From CAZPXZ01 sp965219495 (GTDB lineage: Bacteria > Pseudomonadota > Alphaproteobacteria > Rhodobacterales > CAZPXZ01), in assembly GCA_965219495.1 (NCBI GenBank), contig OZ244777.1, positions 4,340,001-4,404,000 on the forward strand: 64,000 nucleotides of DNA, in the 5' to 3' direction. The notes beneath the pieces are model-generated. The model made no database searches. It had not been told where the DNA came from and was given only the letters and a program-made list of their open reading frames with translations. The translations under genes and the position numbers were made by a program. Shown one piece after another: positions 1-8,427 of this stretch (position 1 is the stretch's first letter; every line of letters starts with the position of its first letter).

Positions 1-1320
1 CGACACGGAACGGATGGCCTTCCCCATCACCGCGGAAGCCACCTTGACGATTCCGAGAGCGGTTTCGCCTGGCGCCATTTCCAGTCGGTTGGCCAGGTTC
101 GCAATTTCTTTTTCCGCGCATGAGCGATTAATCGGCATGCGGCCGTCCAACAGCGTTTCGCCATTGAGGCGGCCAAGTATCACGTTGGCGTCGGTCACCG
201 TCGCATCTTTTCCGCCAAGTGCGTAGCACGCCGGACCCGGGTGGGCGCCAGCGGATTGGGGGCCTACTTTCAAGAGCCCGTCCCGGTCAATCCATGCGAT
301 GGATCCTCCTCCGGCGCCGACCGCAATCACGTCGAGCGCGGGCATACGGATGGGAAACCCGGCGAGGTCGCATTCGTCAACCTCGGAGGGAATCCCTTCG
401 CGCAGGAGGCAGACATCCGCGCTGGTTCCCCCTACATCCAACGTGATGAGGTTTCCGAATCCGGCGAGGCCGGCGCGCCGTTCCGCGCCTCTTACCCCGG
501 CGGCGGGACCGGAAAGGCATGCCCGAACCGGCAGACGCCGAGCCATGCGCGCCGACATCAACCCGCCGGAACTCTGGCTGATCTTGATCTCCGGCTTGAT
601 TCCCAGTTGTTCGGCGCTGTGGGCAAGACGGTCGAGATAGGAACCGATAATCGTAAGGAGAGCCCCGTTGAGCACGGCGGTTGAGAATCGCTCGTATTCG
701 CGGAATTCCGGATAGACGGAGGAAGAAGTCAGGACCGCGACCGAGTCGCTCAAATTTTGCCGCAAGATTTCCGCAGCGCATCGCTCATCTTCCGGAAATG
801 CGTAGGAGTGCAGGAAGCAAACCACTACGCAGTCAACCTTTGCGGCACCGAAGAGACCGGCGGCCTTCTCCACTGCATCCCGGTCCAGGGGCACATGGAC
901 AGTTCCATCGAAGAGCCTTCGCTCCGGCACTTCCAGCCGAAGTTCGCGCGGAACGATCGGGGGTGGATGGTCCCGATGGATGTCATAGACCTCGGGCCGG
1001 GTCTGCCGGCCGATTTCGAGCAGGTCACGAAACCCTGTAGAGGTCAGAACCGCAACACGTCCGCAGCGTCGCTGGATGAGTGCATTGGTGCCCACGGTCG
1101 TACCGTGGGAGAGGCGCGATACGTTGGTGGCCTGAAGCCCGTGCAGATCGAAAATCTCGCGCAGGCCCTCGACAACGGCGCGGTCCGGCTGATCCGGTGT
1201 CGACGCGACCTTGTGTTGAATGAGGCGTCTTCCGCCATCCAGAATCAGCGCGATGTCGGTGAAGGTCCCACCGACATCGACACCGACTTCTATGGAACTG
1301 CTCAAGGAGATTACCGGCAT
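1..1320 (-). CDS. Hydantoinase/oxoprolinase A family protein (HyuA-like), 3' end outside window
   Basis: Reading the minus strand from an ATG at 1320 gives an open frame to the window edge, about 440 codons. Residues about 9-20 contain VGVDVGGTFTD, the nucleotide-binding signature of the HyuA/oxoprolinase superfamily. Further on come LSHGTTVGTNALIQRR, SGPAAGVRGAERR and LDVGGTSADVCLL, all typical of the HyuA N-terminal and central ATPase domains. Members hydrolyse cyclic amides such as hydantoins or 5-oxoproline with ATP, usually with a HyuB subunit; HyuB, if present, would lie left of the window. Substrate cannot be told from sequence. The family assignment is secure; only the C-terminus is missing. 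Confidence 0.9.
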   Translation of the reverse strand, partial: MPVISLSSSIEVGVDVGGTFTDIALILDGGRRLIQHKVASTPDQPDRAVVEGLREIFDLHGLQATNVSRLSHGTTVGTNALIQRRCGRVAVLTSTGFRDLLEIGRQTRPEVYDIHRDHPPPIVPRELRLEVPERRLFDGTVHVPLDRDAVEKAAGLFGAAKVDCVVVCFLHSYAFPEDERCAAEILRQNLSDSVAVLTSSSVYPEFREYERFSTAVLNGALLTIIGSYLDRLAHSAEQLGIKPEIKISQSSGGLMSARMARRLPVRACLSGPAAGVRGAERRAGLAGFGNLITLDVGGTSADVCLLREGIPSEVDECDLAGFPIRMPALDVIAVGAGGGSIAWIDRDGLLKVGPQSAGAHPGPACYALGGKDATVTDANVILGRLNGETLLDGRMPINRSCAEKEIANLANRLEMAPGETALGIVKVASAVMGKAIRSVS

Positions 1321-1626
1321 GCCGCAGGGATTGGGTTCTTGGTGAAATGTTCGTGACGCAAGGTGCGAGTCATTTACCCGGTTAATCCTTTCGGCGGAGG
1401 GGAGGAACCAATCCGACCCGGTGGAAAGATGAAAACCGTCCGCCGCAAGTGCCCGCCAATTCGCGGGCCAGGCGGAGCGACGCGATCCGTAGAGGCGCGG
1501 CTGACTCCATGCAGTCTCGCCGACCCGGTACTACAGTGGAGAGGTGATCCGCATTATGCAAGCGGCGTGCTGGTGCTGACCGTGCGAAGGCTGGCGCGGT
1601 GAGACTCCTCATCTGACATTCTATCG
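1321..1626. other. Intergenic region, no gene seen
   Basis: About 300 bp between the start of the hyuA-like gene and the end of ubiA, both on the minus strand. No conserved reading frame was recognised. It must hold the promoter for the hyuA-like gene, but no clear -35/-10 pair was found. Confidence 0.4.
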
Positions 1627-2556
1627 TTACAGGCTTCCCACCAGGATGGCGGCAAGGAGAACGAGTCCGGCATCGCGGTTCGCGCGAAACATCCGGAGGC
1701 AGTTTTGCCGGTCGCCGGTCTGGAGCGAAAAGCATTGCCACGCGAGGCGGTCCGCGAACGCCGCGAGCACCAGCCAGAAAGCGAGGCCCAGGCCGGCCGC
1801 GTAACCGGCCGCGGCCGCGAAAGCTACCGCCGCCACGTAGAAACCCGCGATGGCCCGGGGCGATGTGTCTCCGAACTTGATCGCAAGCGACTTCACGCCA
1901 ATTTCCCGGTCGTCGTCCCGGTCCATCAGCGCATAGATGGTGTCGTAGCCGAGTGTCCAACAGATTCCGCTCGCATAGAGAAGGAGTGGCGCCCAGCCCA
2001 GGTAACCCGTATAGGCCGCCCATCCGAGAAGCGCGCCCCAGTTGAAAGCAATGCCGAGCACCAGTTGAGGCCAATGCGTGAACCGCTTGGAAAACGGATA
2101 GAGTGCGGCGGGAATGATGGCGAGCAGTCCCAGCCCGATCGCGAAGTTGTTCATGCTCAGGAGAACCGAAAGTCCTGCAAGTGAAAGGATGCCGGCGAAC
2201 ACGGCAGCGCCCATCCGAGTGATCGCTCCGGAGGCGACCGGGCGGTTGCGCGTACGCTGTACACGGCGATCAATATCGCGGTCCGCAATATCGTTCAGTG
2301 CGCATCCAGCGCCACGCATGACAACCGCTCCCAACGCGAACGCCGCAAACAGCCAAAGTTTCGACGCGTTCCATCCTTCGACCGAGGCAGCCAAGGCAAT
2401 GCCTTGCCAGCAGGGAATCAAGAGCAACCAGCTTCCGATTGGCCGGTCGGCGCGCACGAGCTGAAGCCAGGGATGCGACCAGGCTGGAGAAAGCCTCAGT
2501 ACCCAACTCTGGAGCGGCGCGTCTTCGATGCGGGAGGATTGCTTCGACTCGTGCAT
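1627..2556 (-). CDS. ubiA: 4-hydroxybenzoate polyprenyltransferase UbiA
   Basis: The 309-residue product attaches the polyprenyl chain to 4-hydroxybenzoate in ubiquinone synthesis and is an integral membrane protein. Both Asp-rich motifs of the UbiA family are present: NDIADRDID near residue 90 and DRDDDREIGVKS near residue 210, separated by several hydrophobic membrane segments. RADRPIGSWLLLIPCWQG near residue 35 is also typical. The frame is open further upstream to 2955, but that extension overlaps the divergent rsmE gene and has no UbiA similarity, so ATG 2556 (MHESKQSS) is chosen. Divergence from rsmE is the usual alphaproteobacterial arrangement. Confidence 0.95.
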   Translation of the reverse strand: MHESKQSSRIEDAPLQSWVLRLSPAWSHPWLQLVRADRPIGSWLLLIPCWQGIALAASVEGWNASKLWLFAAFALGAVVMRGAGCALNDIADRDIDRRVQRTRNRPVASGAITRMGAAVFAGILSLAGLSVLLSMNNFAIGLGLLAIIPAALYPFSKRFTHWPQLVLGIAFNWGALLGWAAYTGYLGWAPLLLYASGICWTLGYDTIYALMDRDDDREIGVKSLAIKFGDTSPRAIAGFYVAAVAFAAAAGYAAGLGLAFWLVLAAFADRLAWQCFSLQTGDRQNCLRMFRANRDAGLVLLAAILVGSL

Positions 2557-2568
2557 AAGAGGAATTAT
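2557..2568 (-). promoter_or_regulatory. Possible leaderless promoter of ubiA
   Basis: A perfect TATAAT lies at 2563-2568 on the minus strand and ends six bases before the ubiA ATG at 2556, so a start site at the usual distance would fall on the A of the ATG. No Shine-Dalgarno sequence is visible in that gap and no good -35 was found. This spacing is that of a leaderless mRNA promoter; it is an inference. Confidence 0.35.
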
Positions 2569-2631
2569 ACAGTGGCGCGCCGGTTGTGGCGCAGTTTTCA
2601 CCGCGCAATTGGATTTCGGAGGGATCTCGCA

Positions 2632-3387
2632 ATGTCGGACATTCCACGGCTGTTCGTGATTGATGATTTGGGCGCCGGTCACGCGGTTTCGCTCGACGCG
2701 CACCAGGTCAACTACCTTCGAAACGTTCTTCGTTTCCAGAAAGGTAGCGAGGTGCTGCTGTTCAACGGGCGAGACGGCGAGTGGGCAGCCAATGTTGCAA
2801 CACTCGGTCGGCAGGAAGGAGTGGTGGGTTGCAGTCGCCAGACACGCGCGCAGAGCGGTCCCCCGGACGTGTGGCTCGTGTTCTCGCCGCTCAAGCGCGC
2901 GCGAACGGACTTCGCGGTGGAAAAAGCGTGCGAAATGGGTTGCCGCCGGATCCAACCCGCCTTCACCGAGCGGTCATCGACTCGACACGTACGGGTTAGG
3001 CGCTTGCGCGCACGCGTGGTTGAAGCTGCCGAACAGTGCGGGCTCTTGGGTGTACCCGCCGTGGGGAAGCCGGTTCAACTCGAATGCCTGCTCGGAGACT
3101 GGCCCGGCGAACGGAAAATTCTGTATTGCGACGAGCGCGGGGAGGCGGGGCCAGCGGCGCGCGTGTTGGCGGGGACCGCACGTGGCGCACCCTGGGCAGT
3201 CTTGATTGGACCGGAGGGAGGTTTCTCGCCGACAGAGGCGTCGCTGCTTACCGAACATCCGGCGACGGTCCCGGTTTCGCTCGGACCCCGATTGCTGCGG
3301 GCTGAGACTGCGGTGGTCGCATCGCTTGCGCTCTGGCAGTCATTTTGTGGCGATTGGGATCCGGGCCCACCTCCGAGACGGAAGTAG
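2632..3387 (+). CDS. rsmE: 16S rRNA (uracil-1498-N3)-methyltransferase RsmE
   Basis: The 251-residue product is a SPOUT-class methyltransferase that modifies U1498 of 16S rRNA. The two hallmark C-terminal motifs are present: IGPEGGFSPTE around residue 190 and LGPRLLRAETA around residue 220, which form the trefoil-knot AdoMet site. The N-terminal PUA-like domain contains HQVNYLRNVLRF. The start ATG 2632 has a good ribosome site (CGGAGGGA, 2617-2624), whereas the longer frame upstream runs into ubiA. In related alphaproteobacteria gshA commonly follows; here the region downstream holds no recognisable gene, so accessory DNA probably begins after this gene. Confidence 0.95.
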   Translation: MSDIPRLFVIDDLGAGHAVSLDAHQVNYLRNVLRFQKGSEVLLFNGRDGEWAANVATLGRQEGVVGCSRQTRAQSGPPDVWLVFSPLKRARTDFAVEKACEMGCRRIQPAFTERSSTRHVRVRRLRARVVEAAEQCGLLGVPAVGKPVQLECLLGDWPGERKILYCDERGEAGPAARVLAGTARGAPWAVLIGPEGGFSPTEASLLTEHPATVPVSLGPRLLRAETAVVASLALWQSFCGDWDPGPPPRRK

Positions 3388-4328
3388 AACGACGGGTTCG
3401 AAAGTCGGGGACGCGGGAAGATGATCCGGGATTGCAGTCAGGGATGGTCGGCACCCTGGTCCTCTTGAAATGGCTGCAATTCATCGAGTTACGTGCGCTG
3501 GATCGCCGCCCGGCTAGACGAGACCCAACCCTTGCGAACCCAGCAAATTCATTGAAGCGGTTTCGGAATGCGCGGATGCGACTCCCGAAAGAGGTCAGTG
3601 TGTCGAAACTCTTGAGAATTGATAACTGCCCAGGACCGATTTTCGGTTTTGCATCGACGTTGCTGGCTGGGTGGCTTGACTGGGTCGGTGCAAGGCAGGC
3701 CAGCAGAGCCGTTCAGTATTGCAACCTGGCGGCCCCAGGTGTTGTTTTTCAGATTATCTCGTCAGAAACAGGGTGAATTTTCCCAGATTGTTTCGCGCGC
3801 GAACTGTTGGATTAATCCGGGACAGCGTGATCCGGCTTCTTCTCCAGGCAGGGCGTCTTTCCAGTAGGCTGTCCGCCAGTAGAATGCCGTACGCACGATG
3901 CCGATTGTCCTTGTCCCTGGCACCGTAGCGAAGCCTTGCGCGTTCACGTGGCACCGAGCGCGTGACACCACCATCCGGCAGTCACGGAGCATTGCGAGAA
4001 ACGCGTACGGTATATTTTGGGAAAAACGTGCCGAAATAAAGTGAAAAACAACAATGAGCCAGTCGACATGGACCCTGGTTCGCATCACGGGCCCCGGAAT
4101 AAGCAAGGGCCGCTCCGCGGAACGGCCCTTTAACCGACAGCACGCTGCCAGCGGGTATCTGCCAGCGATCTAGCGCCGAACCGGTGGCGATTGAAGTGCT
4201 CCCGGATGCAGTCGTCTGACACTCCGCGACGGGCAACACCGTATTGCGGACATCGAGCGCGAACCCCAGCCGATCTCCGCCTGGCGATCCCGCAGCCCAA
4301 GATCGCGGTCGACGTCGCGGCTGTGTCG
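3388..4328. other. Non-coding stretch at the core/accessory boundary
   Basis: No frame longer than about 140 codons here has recognisable similarity, and none carries a ribosome site. One strong hairpin is present at 4105-4130 (separate entry). The stretch may be the scar where accessory DNA joined the core genome downstream of rsmE. Confidence 0.4.
4105..4130. terminator. Strong hairpin, probable terminator
   Basis: AAGGGCCG (4105-4112) pairs perfectly with CGGCCCTT (4123-4130), and the loop CTCCGCGGAA can pair further (TCCGCGGA). Only two or three T residues follow on the plus strand, so intrinsic termination may be partial. It lies downstream of the minus-strand antitoxin gene at 4329-4661. 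Confidence 0.55.
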
Positions 4329-4661
4329 TCAGCCGGCTGCGACGATGCGCAGCTTTCCGCCGGTGGCCGAGCGCGGTTGCCGGATGACGATCTCGATTTC
4401 GCAGCCGAGCGCCGTCAGGAGGCGGAACAGGCGCTCCAGGGAATACTCGCGGAAGTCGCCCCGCAGAAGCCGCGACACGTCGGGCTGGGAGAGGTCGAGC
4501 AGTCGCGCGGCCTCGGTCTGGGTGATGCCGCGCTGCCGGACGATGGCGTCGATACGGGTGACGAGCTCCGCCTTCAGCAGATGCGAGTCGGCGTCGGGGA
4601 GGTCGAGGTCCGCGAAGACATTGCCGCCGCCGCGTATGACAGTGGGATTGGTCGTGTCCAT
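4329..4661 (-). CDS. HigA-like XRE-family antitoxin, orphan
   Basis: The 110-residue protein has NVFADLDLPDAD near the N-terminus, then a helix-turn-helix (QRGITQTEAARLL, LSQPDVSRLLRG) and a C-terminal GCEIEIVIRQ segment. This is the layout of small XRE antitoxins normally encoded after a RelE/HigB-type (Gp49) toxin. No toxin frame is found upstream (4662-4780) or downstream, so it appears to be an orphan that may act as a stand-alone repressor. The start ATG 4661 is the only sensible one. Partner absence is what is seen; the role is inferred. Confidence 0.8.
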   Translation of the reverse strand: MDTTNPTVIRGGGNVFADLDLPDADSHLLKAELVTRIDAIVRQRGITQTEAARLLDLSQPDVSRLLRGDFREYSLERLFRLLTALGCEIEIVIRQPRSATGGKLRIVAAG

Positions 4662-4785
4662 GGTTCCAGGCGCACTATGGAGGTTTCACCATATTCGACC
4701 AGGCCGGTCCTTGTCCAAACGCGCCCACGGGAAGTTCGGCAGTCGATGCGCATAGGCAACGCACGACGCCTGCGGACTTGCACTG

Positions 4786-4813
4786 TGTCAGAAGAAGGAA
4801 TATGTTTCTGACA
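4786..4813. promoter_or_regulatory. Inverted repeat upstream of abiEi, probable autoregulatory operator
   Basis: TGTCAGAA (4786-4793) and TTCTGACA (4806-4813) form a perfect 8-bp inverted repeat with a 12-bp spacer, ending 15 bases before the abiEi ATG. AbiEi antitoxins are known to repress their own operons through inverted repeats, so an operator role is likely. Confidence 0.55.
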
Positions 4814-4828
4814 GACTTGAGGTGTGTC

Positions 4829-5422
4829 ATGGAACGGCTGAACGAAGCGATCCTGCATCATGCCCGAAACCAGCCCGAAGGGGTCCCGGTATCGGCCAAG
4901 GGACTGCTGCATCTCGGCAGCCGCGCGGCCGTGGATCAGGCCCTGTCGCGTCTTTCCCGTCGTGGAGAGCTGTTGCGCGCGGGGCGCGGCCTCTATGTGC
5001 TCCCGGTCAAGAGTCGGTTCGGTAGCCGCGCGCCTTCGCTGCTGAAGACGGTCGAGGCCGTGGCGGCACAGCGCGGGGAGCGGGTCGCCGCCAGCGGCGC
5101 CATGGCGGCGAACAGGCTCGGTCTGACGACGCAGGTGCCGGTCAAGCCGGTCTTCCTGACTTCCGGACACAGCCGCAAGCTGAAGCTCGGCCGCCAGGAG
5201 GTCGAGATGCGGCACGCATCGCCATGGCAGCTCGTGCTGACGGGCCGCAAGGCAGGAGACGCCGTCCGAGCCCTCGCCTGGCTCGGACCCGAGAGGGCCG
5301 AAACGGCGCTTTCGGAGATCGGTCCATCGTTGACCGCTGAGGAGCGCCAGGAGCTGGCCGGCGTCACCGCGCAGATGCCGGGATGGCTGGCGGGACCGGT
5401 GGGCAGGCTGGCACATGGCTGA
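4829..5422 (+). CDS. AbiEi-type antitoxin (type IV toxin-antitoxin)
   Basis: The 197-residue protein starts at ATG 4829 (MERLNEAILHHA) after GAGGTG at 4819-4824. The N-terminal winged-helix part contains DQALSRLSRRGELLRAGRG, followed by YVLPVKSRFG, the pattern of AbiEi/DUF6088 antitoxins; the remainder is the AbiEi C-terminal domain. It overlaps the next gene by eight bases (ATGGCTGA), so the two are translationally coupled. AbiEi is a DNA-binding antitoxin and autorepressor that counters the nucleotidyltransferase AbiEii; together they give abortive phage resistance. Both genes look intact. Confidence 0.85.
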   Translation: MERLNEAILHHARNQPEGVPVSAKGLLHLGSRAAVDQALSRLSRRGELLRAGRGLYVLPVKSRFGSRAPSLLKTVEAVAAQRGERVAASGAMAANRLGLTTQVPVKPVFLTSGHSRKLKLGRQEVEMRHASPWQLVLTGRKAGDAVRALAWLGPERAETALSEIGPSLTAEERQELAGVTAQMPGWLAGPVGRLAHG

Positions 5423-6428
5423 GCGCTACCTGGATCTCTCCCGTGCCGATCGTCGGGAGGTCCTCGATGTCGCCGCCAGCGCGTCGGGCCGGCCGGCCTA
5501 TCTGCTGGAAAAGGACATCTGGGTCGTCTGGACCCTCCACATGCTGTTCGGGGATCCCATCGGCGCGCCGCTCGTCTTCAAGGGCGGCACCTCTCTGTCC
5601 AAGGCGTATCGCGCCATACCGCGCTTCTCCGAAGACGTCGACCTGACCTATGACATCCGCGAACTCGCACGGGACCTCGTCGGTGACAGTCCGGGCGCTC
5701 TGCCGAAGACCCGGAGCCAGGAACATCGATGGACGAAGGAGATACGCCGACGCCTCGCGGCCTGGACGCGCGATGCGGCCGCCCCGTTTCTGGCCGCGGC
5801 CCTACGTGCCGTGGAAGCGGATGGCGCGGTCAGGGTCGAGGATGGCGACCTCTTCGTTCGCTATGCGCAGTTGACGGAGGGGACGGGTTATGTCCGCCCC
5901 GAGGTGAAGCTGGAATTCGGGGCGCGCGCCACGGGCGAGCCGAACGCGCCGATGCCGATCGTTTGCGACGCGGCGCCCCATGTCCCGGCGGTCGAGTTCC
6001 CGACGGCGGAACCGCGCGTGATGCAGGTCGAACGGACATTCTGGGAGAAGGCGACGGCCGCGCATGTCTACTGCCAGCAGGGACGATTGCGTGGCGAGAG
6101 CTTCGCGCGCCACTGGTACGACCTCGTGCGGCTCGACAGCGCGTGCCTGACGGAACGCGCCCTTGTGGATCGGGCGCTCGCCGAAGCCGTGGCGGCGCAC
6201 AAGACAATGTTCTTCCGCGAAAAAGACGCATCGGGAAACTGGGTGGACTACCACGCCGCCGTCGCAGGCGCCCTGCAACTCGTCCCGGAGGGCCCTTCGT
6301 TTGACGCACTTGCGGAGGACTACGCGCGCATGGTCGAAGACGGGCTGTTGCTGGACGAAGCGGAACCATTCGCCGGGCTGATGGCTTCCTGCCAGAAAAT
6401 CGCGGACCGGGCCAACCGGCGGGGCTGA
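5415..6428 (+). CDS. AbiEii/AbiGii-type nucleotidyltransferase toxin
   Basis: The 337-residue product has the DUF1814 nucleotidyltransferase motifs in order: FKGGTSLSKAY (about 55-65), FSEDVDLTYD (about 72-81), VKLEFGAR (about 165-172), then FWEKATAAH and HWYDLVRL. GGTSLSK and the DVD aspartates form the active site. AbiEii toxins modify tRNA or otherwise stop growth on phage infection, and are held in check by AbiEi, encoded just upstream with overlapping codons. Length is normal for the family and no damage is seen. Confidence 0.88.
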   Translation: MAERYLDLSRADRREVLDVAASASGRPAYLLEKDIWVVWTLHMLFGDPIGAPLVFKGGTSLSKAYRAIPRFSEDVDLTYDIRELARDLVGDSPGALPKTRSQEHRWTKEIRRRLAAWTRDAAAPFLAAALRAVEADGAVRVEDGDLFVRYAQLTEGTGYVRPEVKLEFGARATGEPNAPMPIVCDAAPHVPAVEFPTAEPRVMQVERTFWEKATAAHVYCQQGRLRGESFARHWYDLVRLDSACLTERALVDRALAEAVAAHKTMFFREKDASGNWVDYHAAVAGALQLVPEGPSFDALAEDYARMVEDGLLLDEAEPFAGLMASCQKIADRANRRG

Positions 6429-6857
6429 CCGCATGATCTGCGCCATGCCATGCAAAGTGTCGAGAGGGAGTCCGTGGACGTCGACAGGATTTCCGGTTGT
6501 CGAGACGACCCGAAACATGCTGTGCGAAAGCGCACGCGAAAATATTCTTGTGTCGTCGCGTGGGTAGCCAAGCGCCCTCTCTGCGCAGACACGGATAGCC
6601 ATGAGTGTGATCTAAGTCATGGAAAATACAGGACCTGTTGCTTGACATTCCCTTGGTCTTCCCAAAGATCGCCCCCAAGAGGGACGGTGTTGCGGCGAGG
6701 CAGGGCGTTACGGGAAGAAACGGGAGCGGACGGCCGACGGACCGCGTTGCCGCCAACGACAACGAGGAGGCCGAGGCCCGCGTTCGGTCCGCCGTGTGCG
6801 TGAACTTAATAATTGATGGAACATTTGGACATTTCGGTCACATTCATTAAGAGAGGG
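6429..6857. other. No recognised gene
   Basis: A plus frame at 6638-6850 contains VAANDNEEAEARVR, reminiscent of the tail of small alphaproteobacterial ANDN proteins, but lacks a plausible beginning. It may be a remnant; nothing else is seen. Confidence 0.3.
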
Positions 6858-7082
6858 AACTTCTCCTCCAAGTAGAAAATGCAGGGGCATTGTGCGCCTG
6901 AATGCAAGGCAGTCACGCTGACAACCTGCTTTTTGAGTGCATCCGTGCGCAAAACTGCTCAGAAGCGCGTTTCCGCTTGCCGATTCCCCAAGCAGGTAAG
7001 GAATCGGAAACGGGAAACGTCGCCGGAACGAAACTATTGAACAATGTGAATATTGGTCCCTCAATTATCGTGAGCGCTCACA
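6858..7082 (+). repeat. 225-bp dispersed repeat, copy A (leader of the ANDN gene)
   Basis: This stretch is about 80% identical by eye to the reverse complement of 60993-61217. Both begin at AACTTCTCCTCCAAG and end at the perfect palindrome GTGAGCGCTCAC (7070-7081 here). In copy A the palindrome doubles as the first codons of the small gene at 7070. The repeat thus appears to be a conserved leader plus the first four codons of that gene. Confidence 0.75.
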
Positions 7083-7204
7083 CCGCCGTGCTGACGATTG
7101 CCCGCCTGCTCGGGCGCCAGATCGCCCGCGAGCAGTTCGAGCGAGCGGCTTCGGCCAACGACAATGCCCCGGTCAGGGAGGCCGGAGACCGACAGGAGCG
7201 ATGA
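7070..7204 (+). CDS. Small ANDN-motif protein, 44 residues
   Basis: Starting at GTG 7070, the frame encodes MSAHTAVLTIARLLGRQIA followed by a short basic stretch and SANDNAPV before the stop. Very short proteins with an IGRQIAREQFER-like helix and an ANDN tail are common in alphaproteobacterial accessory DNA; their function is unknown. The start codon lies in the palindrome GTGAGCGCTCAC. A truncated second copy (first four codons only) is found on the minus strand at about 61005-60993. The coding call rests on this family resemblance. Confidence 0.6.
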   Translation: MSAHTAVLTIARLLGRQIAREQFERAASANDNAPVREAGDRQER

Positions 7205-7540
7205 CATGATCCTCGCCGCCCACTTGTTGTATTCCAAATTGCACCGATGCGGATTTCCCGGAAAATTCCGTACGCCGTGGGAAGGTTTATCCCACATTGC
7301 ACCGATTGTTTCGGACAGGCGTCCCACATTCGGTTGAGCGAAGCCGCCAGTGCCCGTGTTCCGGGGCGATGATCCCGGTATCCGGTCCGCCTTGTGACGT
7401 CCGATTTGCCTGTTGAGGGATGCTTGCCCGGTCCTGGGCCCGCCGATTTCACAATTGGGCGATTCGCCGGCTGGATATGGCCGGCGGATCGGGGCCATGG
7501 ATTGTTGGCGCCTCCGAAATGAAATCAACGCCTTCCTGGG
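7205..7540. other. Possible transposon end with short repeats
   Basis: ATTGCACCGAT occurs twice, at about 7239 and 7298, and TCCCACATT also recurs (about 7293 and 7321). Spaced short repeats of this kind mark the ends of IS21- or Mu-like elements, so this may be the end of the element that carried the broken gene at 7541-8107. No gene is seen. Confidence 0.35.
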
Positions 7541-8107
7541 CTAGTCCCATTTCGACACGCTGACGCCGAGCGGCCCCGGCATGTACACCCCCTGAACCGC
7601 CAACAGGACGCACTACGCCTGCAACACGCTGGCATGGCCGAGATGGCTCTGCAGGTCGAGGACCGTCGGCGGCGAGCCGCAGAACTGGTCCGGCAGAAGC
7701 CCGCGCAGGATCCGCAGGCACATGTGGACCGCATCCTGCCGGCGCCGGAGCCAGCGCCGCGCCGCCTTCGCGCTCACCTCCGGGTCCGGGTGCGCCTGTC
7801 GTGCTGTCTGGGTCAGGTCCGGGGACGCCTCGGCCAGCGCCACGGCTCGCTCCAGGGACGCAAGCGAGCCAGGAAGCCCCGACGCAAAGCATTCCGGCAA
7901 AAGCGAAAACGTGGTGTGACCGTTCGGGCAATACCAGCGTGCAATGCGCGCCTCTCCCTACGGGGTCATGCGGACATACGTGCCATGGCGGGCAAACGAA
8001 CACCGGCCTTCCTCGTGCCGCAGGCACGCTTCCAATGTGGCCAGCCGCCACGCGCGGGTCTCGACGTACGCCTTTTCCGTCAGATCGGTCAGAAAACGAA
8101 TTTGCAT
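7541..8107 (-). pseudogene. Remnant of a transposon-associated protein, two in-frame TAG stops
   Basis: Minus-strand reading from ATG 8107 gives MQIRFLTDLTEKAYVETRAW, then a segment with ARWYCPNGHTTFSLLPE and SAKAARRWLRRRQDAVH, ending at TAG 7541. TAG codons interrupt it at 7958-7960 and 7613-7615; otherwise the frame is continuous for about 188 codons. I recognise the family as a small protein that accompanies transposase genes in proteobacteria, but cannot name a function. Two nonsense mutations with no frameshift suggest fairly recent decay. Confidence 0.65.
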
Positions 8108-8427
8108 GTGCGGACGACCAGACGGTTGCAATGCCAGCTCTCGAGGATGTCGAGGGCGTCCGTGAATTCTACTTCCGTAACGGCTACTTGGAAAAGGAGA
8201 ACCTGATTTCCACTTTATTCCGATTTCTCAGCAATCCGTGCACGAAATAACTCGGGAAAAAATGCCCCTGTGGTGCTGGATTTATCTGGGATACAAGATA
8301 CGGCCACGCGGCTGGGGACGATCGGCCGGCTGCACCACGCCATGGGAGCTCGGTGCGCGGGACGTACGGGCCAGCCTAGCTCTGCCCTCTAGACCCCGCG
8401 AGAGGGACTGGGGGGCGCTAGGATTCG
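8108..8427. other. No gene seen
   Basis: About 320 bp between two pseudogenes, with no recognisable coding or structural signal. Confidence 0.4.

Noticed and set aside
4574..5416. 280-codon minus frame opposite abiEi, considered as a missing HigB toxin
   Set aside because: No RelE/HigB motif could be found and the frame is explained as the shadow of abiEi.
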